Positions 1 to 5,438 of a stretch of DNA of 9,306 nucleotides are shown piece by piece. The stretch's first letter is position 1; every line of letters begins with the position of its first letter. Position numbers and translations under genes: made by a program. Source of the DNA: Candidatus Sericytochromatia bacterium (GTDB taxonomy: Bacteria; Cyanobacteriota; Sericytochromatia; UBA7694); contig CAJYHH010000466.1 of the NCBI GenBank assembly GCA_913773825.1, forward strand, positions 1-9,306, written 5' to 3'. The notes beneath the pieces were generated by a model. That model had not been told where the DNA came from. It did not search any database and worked only from the letters and a program-made list of their open reading frames with translations.

Positions 1-1090
1 CTTTACGACTGGCAATCATGCCCGACTGAGCGGCAGGCAAAGCCGCTTTTTCGCCTTCTTTTGGCGCAAGTTTTTTAACTTCAGCGTCTTTTTCTTCCTG
101 ACGCAGCATCACAATTCCGATCGCCGCCATCAGGCCCGAAAGCAGTAAAAACGGCAGCTTGGGCAAAGGAGTAAACAAACCAAGTACCAGCAAAAAGAAC
201 GAGACCACTAAAACACCGCGCGGCACGGTCAGCAATTGGCGTGAAACCCTCTCACCCAGGCTGTTTTCGCCTGCGGCACGTGAAACCAGCACACCTGTTC
301 CAATCGCAATCACCATCGCCGGAATCTGGCTGACCAGACCGTCCCCAATGCTCAGGACCGTATAGCGGGACATCGCGTCAGTAATCTCCATGCCACGCTG
401 AAACGTGCCAATTAAAATCCCGCCAATAATATTCACAAAGGTGATGATAATCCCGGCAATTGCGTCACCGCGCACAAACTTACTGGCACCGTCCATTGAG
501 CCATAAAAGTCAGCTTCTTGCTGGACATCACGCCGACGAATCCGAGCCTGGTCTTCGTCAATCAGACCCGAGTTTAAATCCGCATCGATCGCCATCTGTT
601 TACCGGGCATGGCATCCAGGGTAAAACGAGCTGCAACTTCTGAAATACGCCCAGCACCGTTAGTGATAACAATAAACTGAACCACAACCAAAATAATAAA
701 AATCAAAATCCCGACAATGTAATTGCCGCCAATGACAAACGAACCAAAGGTTTCGATCACTTTGCCAGCATCGCCATTGGTCAGAATCAGACGGGTTGAC
801 GAAATATTCAAAGATAATCGCAACAGCGTCAAAACCAGCAAAAGGGTTGGAAAAGTCGAAAACTCAAGCGGCCGCTCAACATAGAGCGAAACCATCAGCA
901 CTAACAGGGCCAAAGCCAAATCCAGCGTCAGCAAAATATCTAAAGCCCAGGTAGGCAAAGGCACCATCATAAATGAAACAATCACGATCATCAGCACCGC
1001 AATGCCGATATCGCCCTGTTTGAGCATGCGGTCCATAAACGAAGCGGAGGGAGCCTCTGGTGCAGCTGATTTGTTTGGCGTCAGGGCCAT
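1..1090 (-). CDS. flhA: Flagellar biosynthesis protein FlhA (N-terminal part, cut by window edge)
   Basis: FlhA is the large inner-membrane component of the flagellar type III export gate. It uses the proton motive force and docks substrate-chaperone complexes. The 363 residues visible are about half the usual length of roughly 690; the cytoplasmic C-terminal domain lies off the left edge. About eight hydrophobic segments are seen (near residues 28-46, 48-71, 80-97, 125-142, 208-229, 252-270, 291-309 and 312-330). The FHIPEP family signature is at 148-171 (RISEVAARFTLDAMPGKQM and following), and the conserved RLSLNISSTRLIL segment is at 91-103. The ATG at 1088-1090 is preceded by GGAG 12 bases upstream and follows the stop of the upstream gene by 19 bases, so it is probably co-transcribed with it. 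A virulence type III homologue (SctV) is possible, but nothing nearby suggests one. Confidence 0.95.
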   Translation of the reverse strand, partial: MALTPNKSAAPEAPSASFMDRMLKQGDIGIAVLMIVIVSFMMVPLPTWALDILLTLDLALALLVLMVSLYVERPLEFSTFPTLLLVLTLLRLSLNISSTRLILTNGDAGKVIETFGSFVIGGNYIVGILIFIILVVVQFIVITNGAGRISEVAARFTLDAMPGKQMAIDADLNSGLIDEDQARIRRRDVQQEADFYGSMDGASKFVRGDAIAGIIITFVNIIGGILIGTFQRGMEITDAMSRYTVLSIGDGLVSQIPAMVIAIGTGVLVSRAAGENSLGERVSRQLLTVPRGVLVVSFFLLVLGLFTPLPKLPFLLLSGLMAAIGIVMLRQEEKDAEVKKLAPKEGEKAALPAAQSGMIASRK

Positions 1091-1109
1091 CTCTGTCAGG
1101 CTCGCTCCA

Positions 1110-2396
1110 TTAGATTAAATGGCGCGGCGGAGCAGTCACCAGCTTACGAATAATCTGTTCGGCTTCAGTCGTATAGCCGAGTTTACGCTGGCGGTATTTG
1201 GCCAGTTCTTCCCGAAAAAGCGCCATATCGGGCCCATCGTGTAACAGGCCATCCAGTAACTGAAGTGTGCGCGGTTCATTAAACAGATCAGCCAGAAAAT
1301 ACTGAAACCGTTCATTAAAAATTGGGCTACGCGGCCAGGCAGACTGCAGATGTGAAGGAAAAGAAATAAACGGAAAAATCGCTTCAGGGGCCACTTCTTT
1401 TAGCGCTTCAAGCTTCATCTGCAGCAAAGGACTTAACTCAACAGCAGGCATCAGATTGCCGTCAGCATCCAAGCCCAGACTCGACCCAAAACTAATGCCC
1501 GGAATATCGCGCAGCGCACTAAATACTAAACCTGGATAAGTCAATGACTCGGTTAAGAACAGCTCTGTGGCCTTAAACAGATTGCCGAGTAATTCCATAT
1601 CCAGCGTGGGAAAAAAACGAACCTGCACATTGTCAAAGTCAAAGTCTTCAAAAGGCGGCGGCATATTGACCACTGCCAGCAAATAATTGCCTTCCAGCTG
1701 ATTAAAATAATGAATCAGGGTTTCAACCATCACCGGAAAATGCGGCGCGAGATTTTTTTCTAAAGCCATCAGGGTGTTTTCAATTGGGAACACCATCGTA
1801 ATCACTCGCGCATCTGGCGGGCAACCCAGCTGATTACGCACTTCGTCTCGCACGCTATAAATCGCTAAAGAAGACATCTGATCCTGGCAGCCCCACTGCA
1901 GAAGCTTAGGATTTTTTGTTGGCCCAGAATCATGCGGTGGGCAGACTTTAATCATAAAGTCATAATCGAGCACAAAAGGCGGTTCTTCACCGGCTAAAAC
2001 ATAAGGCGCAAACGCTAGCTGATCGTCAGTTGTTTTGAGCAGATTGGCGCGGAAGTCCATCACCGCAATAATACCTTTAACTTCGTCCAGCCATTCCAGC
2101 TCAACATATGTCAGATCAGGCGCATCAGGCACCAGCAAGACATAGGGGTCTACCAGAATCACAATCTGGGGGTCAAAGTCTTTAAGTAACTGGGACCATT
2201 CTTCATAACCAAATCCAGGTTTGGCAACCGTAAACTCAACATTGCGATTTTGAAGCGTAACCTGAGTTAGGGGCAGAGTGGGCACCAGCAAATGATTTTT
2301 GACATTGCGCATCGGCAGTTGATTGATAAAAGCATCCAAAAATAGCATCTCATCAAAGGACATATCGCCCGCGATCAGATAAAGAACTTTGATCAT
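1110..2396 (-). CDS. Glycosyltransferase-like (GT-B fold?) protein of unknown substrate
   Basis: This 428-residue soluble protein is not one I can name. Its N-terminus (MIKVLYLIAGD) looks like the first Rossmann strand and glycine loop of a GT-B enzyme, with another hydrophobic strand at 77-89 (PQIVILVDPYVLL). A second lobe seems to start near 185-203 (RNQLGCPPDARVITMVFP). The stretch 264-306 (TLDMELLGNLFKATELFLTE through PGISFGSS) resembles the region where MurG/UGT-type enzymes bind the nucleotide sugar: 'layer of ... atelflte(s) ... ala ... iPgi'. The start codon overlaps the stop of the TPR gene by ATGA, implying translational coupling, and flhA follows after 19 bases. The context suggests modification of a flagellar or surface protein, but that is inference. 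A catalytically dead GT-B-like protein is an alternative. Confidence 0.75.
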   Translation of the reverse strand: MIKVLYLIAGDMSFDEMLFLDAFINQLPMRNVKNHLLVPTLPLTQVTLQNRNVEFTVAKPGFGYEEWSQLLKDFDPQIVILVDPYVLLVPDAPDLTYVELEWLDEVKGIIAVMDFRANLLKTTDDQLAFAPYVLAGEEPPFVLDYDFMIKVCPPHDSGPTKNPKLLQWGCQDQMSSLAIYSVRDEVRNQLGCPPDARVITMVFPIENTLMALEKNLAPHFPVMVETLIHYFNQLEGNYLLAVVNMPPPFEDFDFDNVQVRFFPTLDMELLGNLFKATELFLTESLTYPGLVFSALRDIPGISFGSSLGLDADGNLMPAVELSPLLQMKLEALKEVAPEAIFPFISFPSHLQSAWPRSPIFNERFQYFLADLFNEPRTLQLLDGLLHDGPDMALFREELAKYRQRKLGYTTEAEQIIRKLVTAPPRHLI

Positions 2397-3361
2397 GCCT
2401 GCGGCTCACTTCCAGCAGAGAAGCTCTGGCCTTCAGTCACCTGACCAGATTGATCAGCCGCTACAGGTTCAGCATTTAAAGCAGCGTATTTGGCCTTCAT
2501 TTCATTGTAGACTTCACGGGTCCGCTCGTTTTCAGGGTCGAGTCTCATAGCCTGTTCACAAGCTTCAATTGCGGCTTTTTCATAGCCGGCAATGTCGTAA
2601 AGAATTGCCAGAATTTCAAAGGCCTCAGCGCGGTTGGGATCCAGTTGAACCACTCGTTCAAAGGCTCCCAGAGCCATTTCACCATTAGCCGTTTCCATAA
2701 AAATCAGACCCAGATGCTGAATCAGATCAGCGTCTTCTGAGTTATCTTTAATCGCGCCGCGCAGTTCATTCACGGCCAGCGGATATTTACCCTGGCGGCG
2801 ATACATTTCAGCTAATGCCACACGCGCTTCGAGAATTTCAGGTTTATGAAACACCAGATACTGAAAATTGGCAACGGCAGCATAATAATCCTGAAGAATG
2901 GCATAAACATTGCCCAGCATGTAAAAAGCATCAAAGTGGTCAGGATTGAGCTGGGTGACTTTTTCAAAAGCTGTTTTAGCCTGAACTAATTTATCTTGTT
3001 TAGTGTAGAGCAAACCCAGATTGTAATAAGCTTCTACCCCATCAGGGTTGACCTGAATCGAACGCAGATAAAGCTGCTCAGCTTCTTTAAAGCGATCGGT
3101 TGTTTGCTCAAGTGCGGCTAAGTTGTTATAAGCGCTGTAATCACGGGGATCTTTTTGAGCAGCTGTCTGAAACATCTGACGAGCCCGCTCCATATCTCCC
3201 TGACCCATCGCCACCAGACCCAGATTGGTATAAGCCGAGGCAAGATTAGGTTCAGCCTCAAGTGCAGCTTCAAAATGGGCTTTGGCGCTGTCGAAATTTT
3301 CTTCCTGAATGGCTCGGATGCCCTGGTCGAGATATTCGATGGCCGTTTCGTACTTGCTCAC
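2393..3361 (-). CDS. Tetratricopeptide-repeat protein, first gene of the flhA operon
   Basis: This 322-residue protein is built almost wholly of about eight 34-residue TPR units, near residues 8-38, 42-72, 76-106, 110-140, 144-174, 177-207, 212-242 and 246-276. Each shows the typical G/A-Y and D/NP spacing (for example AYYNLGLLYTKQDKLVQAKT). The tail after about residue 295 is low-complexity and polar. There is no signal peptide or membrane segment, so it should be a cytoplasmic protein-binding scaffold. The start is GTG at 3359-3361, with AGGA nine bases upstream. Its stop overlaps the next gene's start (ATGA). TPR proteins often partner glycosyltransferases or flagellar export proteins, so a scaffold for the next gene's product is plausible. 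The family alone does not give a function. Confidence 0.9.
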   Translation of the reverse strand: MSKYETAIEYLDQGIRAIQEENFDSAKAHFEAALEAEPNLASAYTNLGLVAMGQGDMERARQMFQTAAQKDPRDYSAYNNLAALEQTTDRFKEAEQLYLRSIQVNPDGVEAYYNLGLLYTKQDKLVQAKTAFEKVTQLNPDHFDAFYMLGNVYAILQDYYAAVANFQYLVFHKPEILEARVALAEMYRRQGKYPLAVNELRGAIKDNSEDADLIQHLGLIFMETANGEMALGAFERVVQLDPNRAEAFEILAILYDIAGYEKAAIEACEQAMRLDPENERTREVYNEMKAKYAALNAEPVAADQSGQVTEGQSFSAGSEPQA

Positions 3362-3393
3362 GCTGCCAAATCCTTTGTCTGTGTTTGGTCTTC

Positions 3394-3422
3394 ATTATAG
3401 CTGATTTTTCTAAGCCCAATTT
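3394..3422 (-). promoter_or_regulatory. Promoter for the TPR-GT-flhA operon
   Basis: On the minus strand a perfect TATAAT -10 box lies at 3394-3399. At 17 bases spacing the -35 position (3417-3422) reads AAATTG, a poor match; a TTGGGC lies closer, at 14 bases. A start near 3387 would give a leader of about 26 bases containing the AGGA ribosome binding site. The promoter is divergent from the tRNA promoter. Confidence 0.5.
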
Positions 3423-3434
3423 TTCTGAACGTCC

Positions 3435-3463
3435 TTGCTGGGCCATATGTACTGTGCTAACAT
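3435..3463 (+). promoter_or_regulatory. Sigma70-type promoter for tRNA-Val
   Basis: TTGCTG at 3435-3440 and TAACAT at 3458-3463 are separated by 17 bases, and TGC directly before the -10 makes it an extended -10. Transcription should begin near 3470, about 83 bases before the tRNA. Confidence 0.6.
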
Positions 3464-3470
3464 AGCTCTT

Positions 3471-3541
3471 GTTCGAATGACGGCGTTGTCACTCAGACCC
3501 AGCCGATTCGCTGACACTAGTTCACTAGCAGCCCTTCGAAC
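3471..3541 (+). other. Foldable 5' leader of the tRNA-Val transcript
   Basis: Directly at the predicted transcript start, GTTCGAA (3471-3477) is the exact reverse complement of TTCGAAC (3535-3541). Enclosed by this pair are two smaller hairpins: TGAC/GTCA (3478-3481 with 3488-3491) and GCTG-aca-CTAG with CTAGCAGC (3510-3520 with 3525-3532). Together they could form a three-way junction just upstream of the tRNA. Whether it is a processed leader, a small RNA or chance is unknown. Confidence 0.35.
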
Positions 3542-3552
3542 AGACGACCTTC

Positions 3553-3624
3553 GGGCAGTTGGCGCAGTGGTAGCGCATCTCGTTGACATCGAGGAGGTCA
3601 CAGGTTCAAATCCTGTACTGCCCA
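3553..3624 (+). tRNA. tRNA-Val, anticodon GAC
   Basis: A complete cloverleaf can be drawn. The acceptor stem GGGCAGT (3553-3559) pairs perfectly with ACTGCCC (3617-3623), with discriminator A at 3624. The D arm is GCGC/GCGC (3562-3565 with 3573-3576) with GG in its loop. The anticodon stem is TCTCG/CGAGG with one wobble pair, and its loop TTGACAT carries GAC at 3585-3587, reading GUC and GUU valine codons. The variable loop is 5 bases. The T arm is ACAGG/CCTGT around TTCAAAT. The 3' CCA is not encoded (the next bases are CTC), so it must be added by a nucleotidyltransferase. Confidence 0.97.
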
Positions 3625-3661
3625 CTCTTTAAATCCTGTCTAGCTTCTAGACAATTCAAGA

Positions 3662-3702
3662 CTGGCCCAAACTTCTGGGCCAGATGTCGTTTTTTGAACG
3701 AC
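3662..3702 (+). terminator. Terminator after tRNA-Val
   Basis: An 8-bp stem, CTGGCCCA (3662-3669) with TGGGCCAG (3676-3683), has a 6-base loop and is followed, after six bases, by six Ts at 3690-3695. A second small hairpin (GTCGTT at 3686-3691 with AACGAC at 3697-3702) includes part of the T tract. The gap between stem and T tract is longer than ideal. Confidence 0.6.
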
Positions 3703-3810
3703 TTTAGACAAAATCTCAGACCATCACAAGCGATTCAGCTCTGATGAACTCAGAGAATCACTCAGAAAAGAGTGAAACCTGGGCTACTTGATCCCACTTT
3801 TCAGATCCTG

Positions 3811-3819
3811 TGATACAAT
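3811..3819 (+). promoter_or_regulatory. rpsT: Extended -10 promoter for rpsT
   Basis: TGA-TACAAT is an extended -10 element (TACAAT at 3814-3819). No good -35 is present at 17 bases; TTGATC at 3788-3793 is 20 bases away. Start near 3826 gives a leader of about 110 bases before rpsT, which is long for a single ribosomal protein gene. Confidence 0.5.
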
Positions 3820-3878
3820 AGATTGTCTCAGTCCGTCTTAAACCCACTGCAAAGTATTTTTAAATTGTCTTTTAACTT

Positions 3879-3896
3879 TGTCTTCTAACCAAGACA
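3879..3896 (+). other. Small hairpin in the rpsT leader
   Basis: TGTCTT (3879-3884) pairs with AAGACA (3891-3896) around the loop CTAACC, ending about 25 bases before the ribosome binding site. S20 synthesis is autoregulated at translation in E. coli, so a leader element is conceivable. A 6-bp stem alone is weak evidence. Confidence 0.25.
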
Positions 3897-3936
3897 CAGC
3901 ATATTACTCAACGAGATTGAACGAGGTTTTTACTTC

Positions 3937-4206
3937 ATGGCTAACTATAAATCTGCCAAGAAGCGCATCTTGGTAGCCGAGCGCAACCGTCGCCGCAACG
4001 TGATGATCAAGTCGCGCGTCCGCACTGCCCTGAAAAAAGCGCTGCGCGGCCTCCAAGAAGGCAGCGAACAGCTCGAGACTCTGACCAAACATGCGGTCAG
4101 CCAGCTCGATAAGGCTCAGAACAAAGGCGTTCTGCACAAGAACACCGTTGCCCGCTACAAGAGCCGTCTGCTCAAAAAAGTTCACGCTGCATCCGCTGCT
4201 CAATAA
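3937..4206 (+). CDS. rpsT: 30S ribosomal protein S20
   Basis: S20 binds 16S rRNA early in assembly of the small subunit and contacts the 5' domain and helix 44. The 89-residue length is typical of the family. The protein is strongly basic and helical, with the characteristic start MANYKSAKKRILVAERNRRR, the central VRTALKKAL and the C-terminal GVLHKNTVARYKSRL. The ATG is preceded by CGAGG with a 10-base spacer. The gene stands alone, with its own promoter upstream and a strong terminator downstream, as is common for rpsT. Confidence 0.98.
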   Translation: MANYKSAKKRILVAERNRRRNVMIKSRVRTALKKALRGLQEGSEQLETLTKHAVSQLDKAQNKGVLHKNTVARYKSRLLKKVHAASAAQ

Positions 4207-4240
4207 GCGGTCAGATTAGAACTCATTAGACTTTTAACTC

Positions 4241-4280
4241 ACAGGCCTCCGATTTAACCCAATCGGAGGCCTGTTTGTTT
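4241..4280 (+). terminator. Strong intrinsic terminator after rpsT
   Basis: A perfect 14-bp stem, ACAGGCCTCCGATT (4241-4254) with AATCGGAGGCCTGT (4261-4274), encloses the loop TAACCC and runs into a T-rich tract (TTTGTTTTG). It begins 34 bases after the rpsT stop. Confidence 0.93.
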
Positions 4281-4325
4281 TGGCTGATTTTTACCCATAT
4301 CACAGGCCTAACAAGCTCTCATCAG

Positions 4326-4347
4326 ACTTACTAACTACACTTACTAA
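4326..4347 (+). repeat. Direct repeat ACTTACTAA, two copies 13 bases apart
   Basis: ACTTACTAA occurs at 4326-4334 and again at 4339-4347, followed at 4351-4356 by the related GACTTA. Short tandem sites of this kind can be regulator-binding sites, but they lie about 375 bases before the remA promoter. Confidence 0.4.
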
Positions 4348-4379
4348 ATTGACTTAATTGAAGCCAAGTTTTCGTCTTT

Positions 4380-4393
4380 GTTTCAATTGAAAC
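4380..4393. repeat. 14-base perfect palindrome GTTTCAATTGAAAC
   Basis: The sequence is its own reverse complement over 14 bases and lies in AT-rich non-coding DNA. It has the form of a dimeric operator, but no regulator can be named. Confidence 0.4.
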
Positions 4394-4520
4394 CTTAATC
4401 AGATCAAGCGCAGAGACATTCTCCGCTAATCGTCGCCAATTTCATTTCTTTAGCTCAGCAACTCGGCTTTATCCTAGAGCTGAGCACTGTTTTTACAACA
4501 AAACCCAATTCTGTCTAAAA

Positions 4521-4557
4521 GTTAAGATACGGCGCAAAAACAGCCTAACTTCTTAAC
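4521..4557 (+). repeat. Inverted repeat GTTAAGA / TCTTAAC
   Basis: Seven-base arms at 4521-4527 and 4551-4557 are exact reverse complements, 23 bases apart, with a small GGC/GCC pair between them. It could fold in RNA or be an operator. It overlaps the first copy of the 24-base direct repeat. Confidence 0.35.
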
Positions 4558-4663
4558 ATATTCTTAGTATTGCATCTATAAAATTGTCATAGACTCTTGA
4601 TAAAAGTAGCTCGATTTTTCCAATTGCAGCCAAGAAACAGAAAAAACAGCTAAACTTATGAAC
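4534..4663 (+). repeat. Imperfect 24-base direct repeat, 106 bases apart
   Basis: The segments at 4534-4557 and 4640-4663 match at about 19 of 24 positions by hand alignment, sharing a run of As, CAGC, AACTT and a terminal AAC. The 106-base offset is close to ten helical turns. The region is A-rich, which raises the chance of accidental similarity. Confidence 0.35.
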
Positions 4664-4700
4664 TTCGTGATTTTTTTTGCAAGCGCTCACTGTATCCTAT

Positions 4701-4729
4701 TTGTTCTTGATAGATACTATGTTTATAAT
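4701..4729 (+). promoter_or_regulatory. Sigma70-type promoter for the RemA pair
   Basis: TTGTTC at 4701-4706 and a consensus TATAAT at 4724-4729 are exactly 17 bases apart. Start near 4736 gives a leader of about 50 bases ending in AGGAGA (4771-4776), the ribosome binding site of the first gene. Confidence 0.7.
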
Positions 4730-4786
4730 GTGTTTCTAAAACGCGTTATCTTGAATTTAGAGTGATTATTAGGAGATATCAAACTC

Positions 4787-5050
4787 ATGTTAAACATTGG
4801 GTATGGAAACATCGTTCCGCTCAACCGCATTATCGCCATCGTATCTTCCGATTCCGCGCCCATCAAACGCATGATTCACGAAGGACAGAAATCTGGCAAA
4901 CTCGTCGACGCAACCTACGGCCGTAAAACCCGTAGCGTCGTCATCACCGATTCCGGTCATATCGTGTTGTCTGCATTTACTGCAGATTCGCTTGCTAAGC
5001 GCGCTGACGGCTCCTATTCCGAAACCGCCGCCAAGAAGAACGACGACTAG
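4787..5050 (+). CDS. RemA/DUF370-family DNA-binding regulator, copy 1
   Basis: RemA of Bacillus is a ring-forming DNA-binding protein that activates biofilm matrix and osmoprotection genes. This 87-residue copy has the whole family core: MLNIGYGNIVPLNRI, SSDSAPIKRMI, DATYGRKTRSVVI and LSAFTADSLAKR. From memory of Bacillus RemA, its R18, P29, R50 and R51 correspond here to R14, P25, R46 and K47, so the DNA-contact chemistry is kept. The tail after residue 72 is short, polar and acidic at the end. The start ATG has AGGAGA ten bases upstream. It is followed after 25 bases by a paralogue. In Firmicutes remA usually sits beside gmk; no gmk is visible here. Assignment to the family is secure; the targets are unknown. 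Confidence 0.93.
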   Translation: MLNIGYGNIVPLNRIIAIVSSDSAPIKRMIHEGQKSGKLVDATYGRKTRSVVITDSGHIVLSAFTADSLAKRADGSYSETAAKKNDD

Positions 5051-5075
5051 TCCCAAGGAGTAAGGAAGAGTGAGC

Positions 5076-5378
5076 ATGCTGAGCATCGGTTACAGTTACC
5101 GCGTCCCCGTCGCTAAAATCGCCGCGATCGTGGCTTCTGATTCGGCTCCCATCAAGCGCCTGATTCAGCGCGCCCGCGAAACCGATAAGCTCCACGACTG
5201 CACAAAGGGCAAAAAGACCCGTAGCGCGGTCATTACCTCGGATGACGAGGTCTATCTCTCGGCTTTTACCGCGGATTCGCTGGCCAACCGCCTTGAAAGT
5301 GCCTATCTGATGTCGAAAGTCATCAATGCTGGCGCCAACTGGCTCAATCCCAGCTATCGCAAGCGCATCAAAAAATAA
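5076..5378 (+). CDS. RemA/DUF370-family DNA-binding regulator, copy 2, with basic C-terminal extension
   Basis: This 100-residue protein matches copy 1 at about 43 of the first 72 positions by hand count, including SDSAPIKR, KTRS and LSAFTADSLA. Positions equal to Bacillus R18, R50 and R51 are K14, K46 and K47, and the usual DATYGR is DCTKGK, so charge is kept but the arginines are replaced. A 28-residue extension (from residue 73) ends in the basic SYRKRIKK, which copy 1 lacks. I chose ATG 5076 because MLSIGY aligns with MLNIGY of copy 1 and AGGA lies nine bases upstream. GTG at 5070, two codons earlier with AAGGAG, is also possible. It is probably co-transcribed with copy 1; it may form mixed rings with it or act on different DNA. 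Confidence 0.93.
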   Translation: MLSIGYSYRVPVAKIAAIVASDSAPIKRLIQRARETDKLHDCTKGKKTRSAVITSDDEVYLSAFTADSLANRLESAYLMSKVINAGANWLNPSYRKRIKK

Positions 5379-5407
5379 ACGTCTTGCGACCAGCTTAGAT
5401 TCAATCT

Positions 5408-5438
5408 AAAGCTGACGGCTTTACCGCCGTCAGCTTTT
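5408..5438 (+). terminator. Terminator after the RemA pair, overlapping the rluD-like stop codon
   Basis: A perfect 12-bp stem, AAAGCTGACGGC (5408-5419) with GCCGTCAGCTTT (5426-5437), has a 6-base loop and leads into TTTTCTGCTTTTTG. The convergent gene stops at 5430, inside the right arm, so the same hairpin may serve both strands, although the minus strand has only a weak T tract. An alternative hairpin over 5392-5413 (AGCTTAGA with TCTAAAGCT, one bulge) shares bases with the left arm. Confidence 0.88.

Larger units (their letters stand above)
4281..4786. other. AT-rich 500-base intergenic region upstream of the RemA pair
   Basis: I find no convincing gene here. The region is clearly more AT-rich than its flanks and carries several short direct and inverted repeats (listed separately) and an 8-base T run at 4671-4678. 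A weak hairpin (GCTCAG 4453-4458 with CTGAGC 4480-4485, then TTTTT at 4490-4494) could be a second terminator. A further possible promoter is TTAACA (4553-4558) with TATAAA (4577-4582), 18 bases apart. The mapped remA promoter is at the right end. Confidence 0.6.

Noticed and set aside
3410..3625. Minus-strand open frame across the tRNA starting MGSTGFEPVTSSM.
   Set aside because: This is the well-known spurious translation of the antisense of a tRNA gene.
3741..3777. Hammerhead-ribozyme-like core: CTGATGA (3741-3747), a 4-bp stem ACTC/GAGT and then GAAA (3774-3777).
   Set aside because: The flanking stems I and III and a U-H cleavage site in the right place could not be found in either circular order, and a competing hairpin (CTCTGA/TCAGAG) covers the motif. 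Probably chance.
4658..4765. 35-codon plus-strand frame (MNFVIFFASAHCILFVLDRY then 15 more residues) just before the first RemA gene.
   Set aside because: It has no ribosome binding site, its phenylalanines come from a T run, and the good remA promoter lies inside it.
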